A stretch of DNA of 64,000 bases from Paenibacillus sp. OVF10 (GCA_022836915.1 CP094668.1:2046001-2110000), one strand, 5' to 3'; shown: positions 48,415-58,302, counted from the first letter of the stretch. The notes: a model not told the origin generated them from the letters alone. Numbers and translations: made by a program.

Positions 48415-49050
48415 ATGGCGGCAATTTCAGCAGTACGTGGAAATATCAACACATCATCGACAATTTTGCATACGCCGGGCGCTGGAAAATCGACTGTGAT
48501 AAAGTCAATTGTTATAGCTAACCACGATACAACAAATGTAACCGTACACTTGTGGGTTAACGGAACAGTCACCGGGGCCTACTTGATATCCTCTAAGGTA
48601 ATGAACCCCGGCAAAACATACATCATCGGCGCCCCTGATTTGGTTTTGGATTCCTGGGATTCTTTAGTAGCGATTGCTGATAAGGCAGGGGTTTCAATTA
48701 CCGTTTCAATGGAACAAAGCGATCAAACCTTGGTGCAAAGGAGACTTTTTTCGAATAGAGCGCAATACGCAAACATGTCATGGACGAATCAATTGATACC
48801 CACTAAAAATACAAAACGTTTGATAAAAAGTATATGGGCTTGGAATATGACCGGATCTGTCGTAAAAACAACCGCAAGGATAAGTACGCCAAGCGACGGG
48901 CTGATTCATTTATGGAATGACAAGGAAATCAAAATAACAAACGCATTGATTATTCCGAATGCTAATATTCTTTTGAATCCCGGCGACAGTCTTAATGTGT
49001 ATAACAGCATTAGCAACGGAGTTTTTGGCACGTTGTTTATCAGGAGGTAG
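48415..49050 (+). CDS. Tail module 2: beta-rich fibre-tip protein of unknown function
   Basis: Intact 211 residues: AAISAVRGNINTSSTILHTP, VTVHLWVNGTVTGAYLISSK, NPGKTYIIGAPDLVL and a second similar set ending LNPGDSLNVYNSISNGVFG. The two halves look like a repeated beta-sandwich with NPG-turn motifs. No family recognised. Position after the fibre and AT-rich composition suggest a receptor-binding accessory. Confidence 0.6.
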   Translation: MAAISAVRGNINTSSTILHTPGAGKSTVIKSIVIANHDTTNVTVHLWVNGTVTGAYLISSKVMNPGKTYIIGAPDLVLDSWDSLVAIADKAGVSITVSMEQSDQTLVQRRLFSNRAQYANMSWTNQLIPTKNTKRLIKSIWAWNMTGSVVKTTARISTPSDGLIHLWNDKEIKITNALIIPNANILLNPGDSLNVYNSISNGVFGTLFIRR

Positions 49051-49055
49051 ATTAA

Positions 49056-49516
49056 ATGCCGGATTTAGATTTTTATGATTTGGAAAATTACGATTTGGAT
49101 GGGCCGACTAACGGTATGGTAAATTACAAATCCGGTTCATATACACTCACCTCAGCGTCACGTAACTTTATAAGGGATAACGGGGGTATTTCTGCTTACA
49201 GATACATTCTTATTTCAGGATTAAACTTCCGCCCTAAAAAAATAGCAGTTAGGCCAAGGAACGGCGTTACTAATGTAGGTGTTTTTTATGATTTTGACAG
49301 TAAAAAAGCCCTCCATCTGCAAACGCAGACAGTTACAACCTATCTGTTTTGAATAACATAGACAACGGCACAATGTTTATTCATAGGGTGTACGAACTTC
49401 CGGGAGACAGTGTTTCTACAGGCCAGAACGCAGCGGTGACTGATAGCGCATTTTTGTTGCCCATAAATGGCAGTGCAATTGCAGGGGATATTCTTGACTG
49501 GGAAGCTTACGGGTAA
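49056..49516 (+). CDS. Tail module 2: small fibre-tip protein (one frameshift)
   Basis: About 153 residues: LDFYDLENYDLDGPTNGMVN, then LISGLNFRPKKIAVRPRNGV. After a break at the A6 run near 49303 it reads NNIDNGTMFIHRVYELPGDS and ends DWEAYG. It parallels the C-terminal tip of the module 1 fibre (VSGLSFRPNRIIVK, YRVYELTGQ, VEWEAF), so the same tip domain is fused in module 1 and separate here. Preceded by AGGAGG. Confidence 0.65.
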
Positions 49517-49630
49517 CTTAGAGAGATAGTAACAAGCGGGAAAGGGTGTGACGTTGTGAACCGGGAAAGCTTATACCGCATACTCACAACATGAAGAGAT
49601 ATATAGCGTGGGGATCACATAGAGATAACC

Positions 49631-49693
49631 AGCGTACTTATATGGTAGCGTGCCTACATGGTACGCTATTTTTATGCCCTCTGTAGTGGTCAG
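49631..49693 (+). terminator. Terminator ending tail module 2, with shared 29-base tail
   Basis: AGCGTAC (49631-49637) can pair with GTACGCT (49661-49667), followed by ATTTTT. 49665-49693 repeats 38063-38091 with one mismatch. The stretch 49517-49630 has no supported gene. Confidence 0.65.
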
Positions 49694-49792
49694 AAAGAGT
49701 ACTCAAAAATTACAAACACCCCACAATTATAGCTGGGGTGTTGTTCTTCTATGTGCACAAACTTTTTTGCTAAGTAAAAGGCGCTGAGATTA

Positions 49793-50495
49793 TTAGAACT
49801 TCACAGTGTAGTAGTTTCTGTCGCGAAGTATTGGATCAGAAATTTTAACATCAGAAACTTTTACGCCTGGCTTAATTAACTTACCAACAGATACACTTGA
49901 CCACTCGTTTACAGTAATATTTCCCGAAGCGGTTGTTCCACCCATATACTCGACTCCAGTATCTAAAGTATAGATATCAATAAAATGGATGGAAGCCCAT
50001 TTTGGAAATGTTGTTGGTTCTTTTTTAACTAACACATCGAATTCAACAATCGCGTATGTAGCACCTTCTCCTGCAGGTGAGTCATTGAAACTACTATCAT
50101 ATCTAACACCTGTAACTTTAATGTCAAAATTAGGTGTTTTGACAACATCGCCTACATTGTAAATCTTGCTTTGTGTTTGGCTTGTAGTGCTAGGGGAGTG
50201 GAGGAATTGTTGTTCAAAAACGATTCTCCTTTAGTTTCAAACTCAATTTTCTTTTGCTCTTTGTCATAAATTAATTTGTAACCAGTCATTTCTGCAACTT
50301 CACGAATAGGCAAGTATGTTTTTCCGTTATAAACCAGCGTGTCAGATTGCAAATTTTGTTCCTTGCCATCAACAACGAATGAAAATTTGGTCAATATGGC
50401 ATTAACCGTAGAGGGGCGGCTGCAGCAAGGGTTGCTGATCCGATCATCATGCCAATACCGAGAGTGGCCACTGTTTTAAATAATGATTTTTTCAA
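49793..50495 (-). CDS. Secreted stalk-domain protein (copper-amine-oxidase N-like), opposite strand (two frameshifts)
   Basis: From TTG 50495 (AAAGGAGA upstream) the product has a signal peptide (KTVATLGIGMMIGSATLAAA). A copper-amine-oxidase-type stalk repeat follows (LVYNGKTYLPIREVAEMTGY). The C-terminal beta domain (GVRYDSSFNDSPAGEGATYA; VKVSDVKISDPILRDR) resembles DUF4352/Telokin-like folds. Breaks near 50420 and 50190 each need one base. It is transcribed against the tail genes, between fibre and holin, like a moron or cargo gene. AT-rich codon use differs from the baseplate genes. Confidence 0.7.
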
Positions 50496-50661
50496 AGTGT
50501 GAGTCTCCTTTATAAATGGGGTATACACTTTATTTCGGTAAACACTGGAAATAGTTTATAGCACCTCTCCCAAAAAGACGGTACTTAATATGTTTGCCTA
50601 AATGAAATCACATCGATTTTCCCGGATGGGTCGAGGGCATAAAAATGAAGGAGGGAATGCC

Positions 50662-50855
50662 ATGTTTAATCGAGGGGATTTAACCGCATGGCCTTTAACC
50701 GCCAAATATCCGTATTCGTGTTTGGTCGTGCTGTCGCAGACGTTTCCGGATCTGCGGCGGCGGTCGGCACGATGGAAATGACGGGTTCGGCGGTTATGGA
50801 TGTGGCAATTGACCGCTTCACATTTACTATTTTAGAAGGCGATATTATTAATTGA
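50662..50855 (+). CDS. Small phage-type protein before holin (one frameshift)
   Basis: About 64 residues after adding one T near 50681: MFNRGDFNRMAFNRQISVFV, then GRAVADVSGSAAAVGTMEMT and a closing IDRFTFTILEGDIIN. AAGGAGGGAATGCC precedes ATG 50662. The FNRMxFNR start is a pattern I associate with small proteins near phage fibres. Role unknown. 50856-51020 has no gene. Confidence 0.5.
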
Positions 50856-51020
50856 AATTTAAATCTAAATCTAAATCTTAATGATTAGTGAAAACAATTT
50901 AACATGGACAGACCCTTGTTCAGGGAATAAACGAACTTGTATTAAGGACTACAAGTAATCCACTAATTTTTTTAATTTTGTTTCTAAAACGATTATACGA
51001 ATCACAAAGGAGGTGAAACC

Positions 51021-51535
51021 ATGGAACGATGGGACACCCTATGGAAATGGGGAATTGCACTCATGAGCAGTTCAGTAACCTACTTCTTCGGAGGTTGGTC
51101 AGGGGTACTCGGCGTATTGCTCGTATTCGTCATCCTCGATTACCTAACTGGAATCGCGGCGGCGGGTATGAGTGGCAAGTTAGAGAGTAATGTCGGCATG
51201 TTCGGCATTGCGCGGAAGGTATTTATATTCGCAATGGTATCGGTGGCTCATCTGGTGGACGGTGTTCTGGGAGACGGACATTTGTTCAGGGATGCGGTCG
51301 CCTTTTTTATATCGCAAATGAGTTGTTGTCCATTATCGAAAACGGGGGTAAGTTGGGCGCTCCCATTCCGCCAGTGATCCGACAGGCCATTGAAGTGCTT
51401 AAGGGAAAAGAGGGAACCGGGGAACTCCCCGGTAACTTCTCCCGAAAGGCAAAGATTCTTTTTCCAATCCAGAAAAAGAGGATGTTGAACCTTCTGAAAC
51501 TCAAGATAACGTTAAATAGTTTGAAATATTTTTAG
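51021..51535 (+). CDS. Phage holin (toxin secretion/phage lysis family; frame disturbed)
   Basis: Three or four membrane segments (WKWGIALMSSSVTYFFGGWS; LGVLLVFVILDYLTGIAAAG; VFIFAMVSVAHLVDGVLG) followed, after a break at the T6 run near 51308, by YIANELLSIIENGGKLGAPI. This is the signature C-terminal block of the holin_4 family. Beyond about 51460 a second shift would give an acidic tail ending at 51519, so the true end is uncertain. Forms the membrane lesion that releases the lysozyme. AAAGGAGGTG precedes ATG 51021. Confidence 0.85.
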
Positions 51536-51585
51536 TGTCTTCTTTACTATACCGTTGCTGAACATCGCAAGTGTAGTTTTTTTGA

Positions 51586-51823
51586 ACTATATACATCTAT
51601 ACAGATTGAACTTAATATTTTCACACAATAACGGAGAGGACAGAAAAAACCTGAAAAAGCGAAGCTAAAAGCTTTCTGAAAGAAAGCTACTTCGTAAGCA
51701 TAATCTCGCCTTTATCCCCGGATTTTTCCCTTTATAAAGAGAATCAAAAAATCCGGGGATAACAGCGATTGGAAGGTTATTCTGTCATCGGAGTGTCCGT
51801 GTGAACAAGGCTCAGTTCATTTC
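51586..51823 (+). repeat. Structured leader repeat, copy 6, between holin and lysozyme
   Basis: Long form with the AAAAGCTTTCT...AGAAAGCTACTTCG insert. The ATCCCCGGATTTTT / AAAAAATCCGGGGAT stem is perfect. Terminal repeats are eroded (ATTGAACTTAATA left, CTCAGTTCATT right). Co-oriented, 211 bases before the lysozyme start. Confidence 0.85.
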
Positions 51824-52034
51824 CAACACATCAGGGACACGCACACAAGCAACCCCTAATCCAACCGCATTAACTATAGGAGCATTTTGCATCAATCCAG
51901 AGAGTGACATCCAATCAGCAATGTATAGATCAGAATGCTTTAGTCTGTCTATACTTGTACCGAGGAACGCTTGAATCGAATGATGTAAAATGCTGATACA
52001 AACGGCAATTTGCCGCATAAAGGGTGTGAGAAAC

Positions 52035-52763
52035 ATGCAAACGAGAAGTTCGGGCAACACACAGGGCATTGACGTCTCCCGATACCAGGGCAATATTGAC
52101 TGGGCGAAGGTGAAGGCGAGTGGCATGACATTTGTGTTCATCAAGGCAACTGAGGGACAGACATATACCGATCCGAATTATCAGAAAAATGTAACCGGTG
52201 CACTTGCAGCGGGCATGCTGGTCGGAACATATCACTTCTTCCGCGCGACATCTACCGATGGTGCCAAGGCAGAAGCGGCGCATTATGCTAATACACTTAA
52301 CAAAGTTGGAGGCGCCAAGGCACTACAGCTGCCACCCGTCATGGACTACGAGAACAATCCCGGCAACCTGAGCAAAGCACAGATGAATACAGTTGCCAAA
52401 GCTTTTTTGACCGAATTACAACGTCTGACAGGTGTAAAACCGATCATATACACGGGCAATTCATTTGCCGGTAATTTTGACACATCACTCAGCTCATACG
52501 ATCTGTGGATCGCGCGTTACAGCAGCACTCGTGTACCGGACGACCAGCCGGCATGGAAGCGTTGGACGTTCTGGCAGTATACGGATTCAGGCAAGGTGAA
52601 TGGCATTAGCGGCAACGTGGATATGAATGAATTCGAGGGAACAGCGGCAGAGCTCAGAGCAAGATACGCAGCAGCCACTCCGAAACCACCGGAGCCATCC
52701 AATCCAACGAATCCAAGTCATCCGAATCCACCAACCGAACCACCGAAAGGGGCGAACCGATGA
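52035..52763 (+). CDS. GH25 lysozyme (endolysin)
   Basis: Muramidase of the GH25 (Cellosyl/Lyc) type, 242 residues. It has GIDVSRYQGNIDWAKVKAS with the first acidic residue, FVFIKATEG, GTYHFFR, PPVMDYENN and the closing WTFWQYTDSGKVNGISGNVD. A Pro-rich tail (EPSNPTNPSHPNPPTEP) ends it, perhaps the remnant of a linker to a wall-binding domain. Start at ATG 52035 after AAAGGGTGTG. With the holin it forms the lysis cassette that both tail modules would need for release. Confidence 0.93.
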   Translation: MQTRSSGNTQGIDVSRYQGNIDWAKVKASGMTFVFIKATEGQTYTDPNYQKNVTGALAAGMLVGTYHFFRATSTDGAKAEAAHYANTLNKVGGAKALQLPPVMDYENNPGNLSKAQMNTVAKAFLTELQRLTGVKPIIYTGNSFAGNFDTSLSSYDLWIARYSSTRVPDDQPAWKRWTFWQYTDSGKVNGISGNVDMNEFEGTAAELRARYAAATPKPPEPSNPTNPSHPNPPTEPPKGANR

Positions 52764-52981
52764 CAGCCGAAGAGAAAGCAGCGTTTGATGCACTCAAATC
52801 CCAGGTCGACAAACTGCAGGCGCGTCAGCAAATGGAAGTTCCAGTATGGGCGAAAGCAGCTGTGGATGCAGCACTGGCATATGACACCAAAAATCCATTG
52901 TTCAGTATCGATAATGGGGCAAGTTATGATTTTTACCGTTTTATTACCGTGATGCATCGCAGAGGTTTGTTTAAAAAGTGA
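52760..52981 (+). CDS. Small endolysin-associated protein
   Basis: 73 residues overlapping the lysozyme stop (ATGA): TAEEKAAFDALKSQVDKLQA (coiled-coil start), PVWAKAAVDAALAYDTKNPL, and YDFYRFITVMHRRGLF. The last part resembles the small C-terminal domain seen after lysins in this group. It may be a detached lysin domain or partner. Confidence 0.6.
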   Translation: MTAEEKAAFDALKSQVDKLQARQQMEVPVWAKAAVDAALAYDTKNPLFSIDNGASYDFYRFITVMHRRGLFKK

Positions 52982-53903
52982 GCTGATTCTTAGCAAATTA
53001 GAATGTTGATTTTATATAAATGTGGATTGAGTGGAGAAGGGATACGAGACGCTTTTTGTCGAACCGTGTTCCTTTTTTGTGTTTTGTGTAAGTAATATTA
53101 ACGCATATAATAAAGTTGAAGACTTATGTCTGTAAATCTCTTGTCTAATTGATTAATGTGATGTAAAGTAAGTTACACGAAATTGTTTTTCACCACAGTT
53201 TATTTACACAATCCTCCTCATCATGACAAAACCATAACATATGAAGTTATTGTAATGTCTCCCTGTTGTACAATCCAACATCTCAAGATGACTTGCTCAT
53301 ACGTTTTACACATCCAATCTGCAAGAGAAAACCACCCTAACAAACAACTTACACATCTAAACAACCTAGCCTATGTTGAGTTTTTTCATCCGTAATGCTT
53401 ACGAACGATAACGATACCTAATCCGGTCTCCACACTCCATGCTCAACACGATACGCTCAAGGAACAGACTTTATTGCGTAGCCAGCAGCGTAGTATCCAT
53501 ATGCCTATCAGTATCTTTAATCTACCAACTTAAACTTGCTCTTACCAGTCCATACCCACTCACTGTTACTTATTGACCTTAGTTCAAATAAAACGCAACA
53601 ATTTCATTCGATTTCATAGATTCATCTCACAAGATACGTTGTTGAACCTTTTTCATTTTCTATAAAAGTAATCAAACGACGTCCTCAATCCATGTGCACG
53701 ATCTGAAATTTACCTGTATTCCATACGTGTCCCATGCTGTGTTTACATTTCATCCATGCCGTACTTTTCCCAGAACATTAATTCAGGTATCACAGGCATC
53801 TAAAGCCTTTTATATGATACATAGCACCAAACCGATTGCCAACATTGGAGATCTTTCATGCCAGCATCACACACATTATGAGACAGGGAAGGGTGTTGTA
53901 CGT
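52982..53903. other. Long intergenic region
   Basis: About 920 bases without a supported gene. It marks the right border of the tail locus. I see no tRNA, integrase site or clear attachment duplication. It should hold the promoter of the ABC transporter operon. Confidence 0.5.
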
Positions 53904-55557
53904 ATGCGAATGAGAAAGAAATGGATGTCCGGTTTTTTGACTCTGGCTTTGAGCACCGTCTTGGTGTTGTCAGGCTGCTCAAGCAATGAGGGGCTGGGAA
54001 TTCGCCTGCTCCCGCGGAAGGCAGCGAGCCGCCAGCCGAAGTGACGGAAGCGCAAGATACGATGATTATGGGGCGTGGCGGGGATTCCGTCGCACTCGAC
54101 CCGGCGATTGTGACCGATGGAGAGTCACTGAAGATTGGACATCAGGTGTTTGATTCGTTGCTGGACTACAAGGAAGGCGGAACAGAGGTCATTCCTGGAC
54201 TAGCAGAGAGCTGGGAGATTTCGGCAGATGGGCTCAAGTATGTGTTTAAGCTGAAGTCCGGTGTGAAATTTCATGATGGAACTGATTTTAATGCCGAGGC
54301 TGTTGTGTTCAACTTCAACCGCTGGGGCGATCCGGCGAGTGAATATAAATTCGAGGGAGATTCCTTCGATTATTACGATTCCATGTTTGGTCCAGAGGAC
54401 GGACGTGTGATCAAGGAAGTGAAGGCGACGGACGAGACTACGGTGGAGTTCACATTGAACCAACCACAAGCGCCTTTCCTGCAAAATATTGCGATGACGC
54501 CATTTGGCATTGCCAGCCCAACGGCGATTCAGGAGAAAAAGAAAACTTCAAGAGCGAGCCTGTGGGCACCGGCCCATTTGTATTCAAAGAGTGGAAGCGT
54601 AACGACTCCATCACCCTGGAGAAAAACGCGGATTATTGGAAAGAAGGACTGCCAAAGCTGAACAAGGTGATCGTGCGTTCGATTCCGGATAACACGGCTC
54701 GTTTCAATGCCCTGCAAAACGGCGAGATTGATGTCATGGAAGACCTGAACCCGGACGATCTGTCCATCCTTGAAGGCAACAGCGAGTTGCAGAAGATCGA
54801 GCGTCCACCGTTCAATGTGGCGTATATCGGCTTTAACTTCAAGAAGAAACCATTTGATAATGTCAAAGTCAGACAAGCCCTCAACCATGCGGTGAACAAG
54901 CAGGCCCTCATTGATGCGTTCTTTGCTGGACAAGCTGAGCCTGCCGTGAACCCGATGCCGCCAACGCTGTGGGGATACAACGATACTATTGAGGATTACC
55001 CATATGATCTGGAAAAAGCAAAAGCTCTACTCGCCGAAGCTGGATTCCCTGACGGATTGCCTGATCCGGTAACCTTCTATGCAATGCCGGTATCCCGCCC
55101 GTATATGCCTGATGGCAAGAAGGTAGCGGAAGCAATCCAGGCTGATTTTGAGAAAATTGGTGTGACTACAAACATCGAATCCCCGGAATGGGCGACGTAT
55201 CTGGATGATGCCAAGGCCGGGGAGAAAGATGATATCTACATGCTCGGCTGGACAGGTGACAACGGGGATCCGGATAACTTCCTGTACACTTTGCTGGACA
55301 AAGACGCCATTCCGGGCAATAACCGCAGCTTCTATGTCAACGAAGAGTTGCATGTGTTGCTGACCGATGCGCAGAAAGAAACAGACCAAGAGAAACGTGC
55401 CGAGCTGTACAAACAAGCTCAGGTGATTATCAAGGAAGACGCACCGTGGATTCCACTCGTGCACACCACGCCAATTCTGGCGGGTAAATCAAACCTGAAA
55501 GGTTTTGTACCATCCCCGCTGGGCAGTGAATCCTATGCCGGTGCCTACTTTGAGTAA
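53904..55557 (+). CDS. Peptide ABC transporter substrate-binding lipoprotein (two frameshifts)
   Basis: SBP_bac_5 family. From ATG 53904 there is a lipoprotein signal with lipobox LSGC (Cys25), then AQDTMIMGRGGDSVALDPAI. A central HDGTDFNAEAVVFNFNRW and PVGTGPFVFKEWKRNDS follow. The C-terminal lobe has WTGDNGDPDNFLYTLLDKDA. Breaks at the G4 run near 53992 and the A-rich run near 54538 each need one base, giving 551 residues. Dpp/Opp-type; peptide or nickel specificity cannot be read. Heads an operon with two permeases. Confidence 0.9.
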
Positions 55558-55743
55558 CGTAGAGGTAAACTAAATCTTTATCTGTATCTGAATATGCATC
55601 TAACGCATTAACCATTCTTTCTATTAAAGCGCTGGTGAGACGAAATGCTTGGCAGAACCCACATCCGGACGTAACTATCCAAAGCATGCGTGTCTGCCGG
55701 CGCTTTTTATTTTGCACGATATGTCGAAGGCAGGTGAACAGGA

Positions 55744-56748
55744 TTGAACAGCTATATTGTCAAACGTGTGCTTGTGTTGCTGCCCGTACTGCTGGGCATG
55801 ACTCTGATTGTCTTTTCCATCATCCACGCCATTCCGGGTGACCCGGCCGAGACCATACTTGGGCAAAAGGCAACTGAACAATCCAAGCAGGCCCTTCGTG
55901 ACCAGCTCGGTCTGGATAAACCCTGGTTCCAGCAATATTTCGCCTACTTGGGCGATTTGCTCAAAGGTGACCTGGGAACGTCTATCCGCACCAAGGTGCC
56001 TATTGCCCAGGAAATTGTGCCTTATCTGACAGCAACCCTTGAATTAACGATGGCGAGTATGTTATTTGCTGTCATTATTGGGGTGAATGCCGGTATTGTC
56101 AGTGCATGGAAGCACAACTCCTGGTTTGATTATTGCTGTATGGTCATTGCTTTGATGGGTGTATCGATGCCGATCTTCTGGCTCGGTCTGATGGAACAAT
56201 GGCTGTTTGCGAACAAGTTGCAGTGGCTGCCTTCCATTGGACGAATGAATGCACGTGATCCGGTGGAAGCCATTACGGGCTTGTATGTGCTGGATACGAT
56301 GATTGCCGGACGCTGGGATCAGTTGTGGACCGTAACCAAACATTTGTTACTCCCGAGTATTGCGCTTGGTACGATCCCGATGGCCGTTATTGCCAGGATG
56401 ACTCGTTCCAGCATGCTGGAAGTGATGAGTTCCGATTACATTCGTACAGCAAAGGCGAAGGGACTGGGTCCGTTTTTTGTTGTATATGGACATGCACTCA
56501 AAAATGCGTTTATTCCCGTGCTTACCGTTATCGGCATCCAGACCGGATCGTTGCTCGGGGGTGCGGTATTGACCGAGACGATCTTTGCTTGGCCTGGCGT
56601 GGGACGTTATATATATGAAGCGATTAGTTCGCGGGACTATCCGGTGATCCAGAGTGGGATTCTGATCGTGGCGTTCTTTTTCGTGGTGATCAACCTGATT
56701 GTAGATTTGCTCTACGCCGTGTTTGATCCTCGTATTAGTTATAAATAG
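55744..56748 (+). CDS. Peptide ABC transporter permease (DppB/OppB type)
   Basis: Intact 334 residues from TTG 55744 (GGCAGGTGAAC upstream). It begins NSYIVKRVLVLLPVLLGMTL as DppB proteins do. It has six membrane segments and the EAA-loop motif SSDYIRTAKAKGLGPFFVVY. Partner of the permease at 56978. 55558-55743 holds no gene. Confidence 0.92.
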   Translation: MNSYIVKRVLVLLPVLLGMTLIVFSIIHAIPGDPAETILGQKATEQSKQALRDQLGLDKPWFQQYFAYLGDLLKGDLGTSIRTKVPIAQEIVPYLTATLELTMASMLFAVIIGVNAGIVSAWKHNSWFDYCCMVIALMGVSMPIFWLGLMEQWLFANKLQWLPSIGRMNARDPVEAITGLYVLDTMIAGRWDQLWTVTKHLLLPSIALGTIPMAVIARMTRSSMLEVMSSDYIRTAKAKGLGPFFVVYGHALKNAFIPVLTVIGIQTGSLLGGAVLTETIFAWPGVGRYIYEAISSRDYPVIQSGILIVAFFFVVINLIVDLLYAVFDPRISYK

Positions 56749-56751
56749 GGA

Positions 56752-56938
56752 CTCAATAAAGAACCAATCTGCAGAAGCGAAGCTAAAAGCTTTCTAAAGA
56801 AAGCTACATCGGAAGCATAGGCTGCGCATTTATCACCGGATTTTCGCCTTTAAATAGGTGGATCAATATAATCTGGGGATAACAGCGATCAGAAGATGAT
56901 ACTGCAATCGTAGTGCTTGAGTGTAATAGAACTCGTTG
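56752..56938 (+). repeat. Structured leader repeat, copy 7, between the two permease genes
   Basis: Long form: GAAGCGAAGCTAAAAGCTTT, ATCACCGGATTTT, CTGGGGATAACAGCGATC. Terminal repeats hardly recognisable and the outer stem weakened (GAACC...AGATGATACTGC). It interrupts the ABC operon and ends about 40 bases before the second permease, co-oriented. Confidence 0.8.
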
Positions 56939-56977
56939 ATCTTTTGTTATATTCATATCCAAGAAAGGAGACGCCGC

Positions 56978-57877
56978 ATGGCCAAATTATCGACCAATAC
57001 CGGACCATCCATTGACGCTGCGTCGGCGAGCACATCCGGTCCATGGCGGGAAGCGTGGAGAACGTTTCGGAAAAATCGGCTTGCGCTTGCTGGTCTGATT
57101 ATTATAGTATTTTTTATCCTGTTGGCCTTCCTTGCGCCCTACATCGCACCTTACGATTACAAGGAACAGGTGCTGGTGGATCGGCTTCAGGCTCCTTCGG
57201 CAGAGCATTGGTTTGGTACCGATGATCTGGGGCGTGACGTGTTTTCCAGAGTGCTGCACGGGGCGCGTATTTCCTTGTGGGTGGGGTTCTTCTCCGTCAT
57301 TGGTTCCATTATCGCGGGTACGCTGCTAGGGCTGATTGCCGGATTTTATGGAAAATGGGCGGACATGCTCATCTCGCGTTTATTTGATATCTTGCTCGCA
57401 TTTCCCGGGATTTTGCTGGCCATCGCCATTGTGGCGATATTGGGCCCGTCTTTGCAAAATGCACTGCTCGCCATCGCCATCGTGAACATCCCGACCTACG
57501 GAAGATTGGTACGTTCACGGGTACTCAGCTTGAGACAGGAGGAATTCATTACGTCGGCGCGGACACTTGGAGCGGGCAACGGGCGAATCTTGTTTCGCCA
57601 CATCTTGCCCAACAGCCTTACTCCTCTGATCGTGCAAGGTACATTGGGAATTGGGACGGCGATCATCGAGGCTGCTGCGCTCGGATTTCTAGGCATGGGT
57701 GCGCAACCACCCGACCCGGAATGGGGCAAAATGCTGTCAGACTCCCGTCAGTTTATACAAAAAGCCCCGTGGACGCTGATTTTCCCCGGCGTTTCCATTA
57801 TGTTGACCGTTCTCGGCTTCAACCTCATGGGCGATGGACTACGCGATACCCTTGATCCGAAAATGGCGAAAAAGTAG
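56978..57877 (+). CDS. Peptide ABC transporter permease (DppC/OppC type)
   Basis: Intact 299 residues from ATG 56978 (AAAGGAGACG upstream). N-terminal cytoplasmic stretch, then the OppC_N segment WREAWRTFRKNRLALAGLII. It has HWFGTDDLGRDVFSRVLHGA and the EAA loop EEFITSARTLGAGNGRILFR. No ATPase gene follows, so the transporter must borrow ATPases encoded elsewhere. Confidence 0.92.
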   Translation: MAKLSTNTGPSIDAASASTSGPWREAWRTFRKNRLALAGLIIIVFFILLAFLAPYIAPYDYKEQVLVDRLQAPSAEHWFGTDDLGRDVFSRVLHGARISLWVGFFSVIGSIIAGTLLGLIAGFYGKWADMLISRLFDILLAFPGILLAIAIVAILGPSLQNALLAIAIVNIPTYGRLVRSRVLSLRQEEFITSARTLGAGNGRILFRHILPNSLTPLIVQGTLGIGTAIIEAAALGFLGMGAQPPDPEWGKMLSDSRQFIQKAPWTLIFPGVSIMLTVLGFNLMGDGLRDTLDPKMAKK

Positions 57878-57969
57878 AAGGGTCTAACTCTAATCGTAAC
57901 GCTAACTTCTGCTTCAACTCTAACGAACCTACGAGGTTCTATTTTACGATTTCCAGACAATTTCCCAAT

Positions 57970-58114
57970 CTAACGAACTTCATACACGCTAGTAGGTGAA
58001 AAACTTTCGAATGTGCTCAATAGATTGGCTAAAGGCGAGCAATAGCGTGTCTAGGATTCGTTAGCTTTCGAAAACCTCCCAAAAAGGCCAATTAACGTCT
58101 TTGAAGTTCGTTAG
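57970..58114. repeat. Palindromic CTAACGAACT intergenic repeat
   Basis: CTAACGAACTTCA (57970-57982) is repeated inverted as TGAAGTTCGTTAG (58102-58114). Related half-units stand at about 57920 (CTAACGAACC) and 58061 (GATTCGTTAG), and inner ACACGCTA/TAGCGTGT arms add a second stem. It is probably a short non-autonomous or REP-like element. The surrounding 57878-58300 has no gene. Confidence 0.55.
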
Positions 58115-58302
58115 CGCGTGACTACCTTACTGCTCAGGACATTCAAGCAACCACAATACCAAGGTACCAACATACTAATATCCCAACGTACCCATACATC
58201 AGTCTCGACACAGTAAGGTCGAGGATACTCCAAGGTACATTAGATGAAATATGTTTTAACGCTATCTACTATATCAACAGACACATTATAATCCTTCACC
58301 AT

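Noticed and set aside
25356..52981. Complete integrated prophage
   Set aside because: No integrase, head, packaging or replication genes and no attachment-site duplication seen, so a headless tail locus fits better.
53183..53395. 70-codon open frame between the lysis genes and the ABC operon
   Set aside because: No ribosome site, odd composition and no family resemblance.
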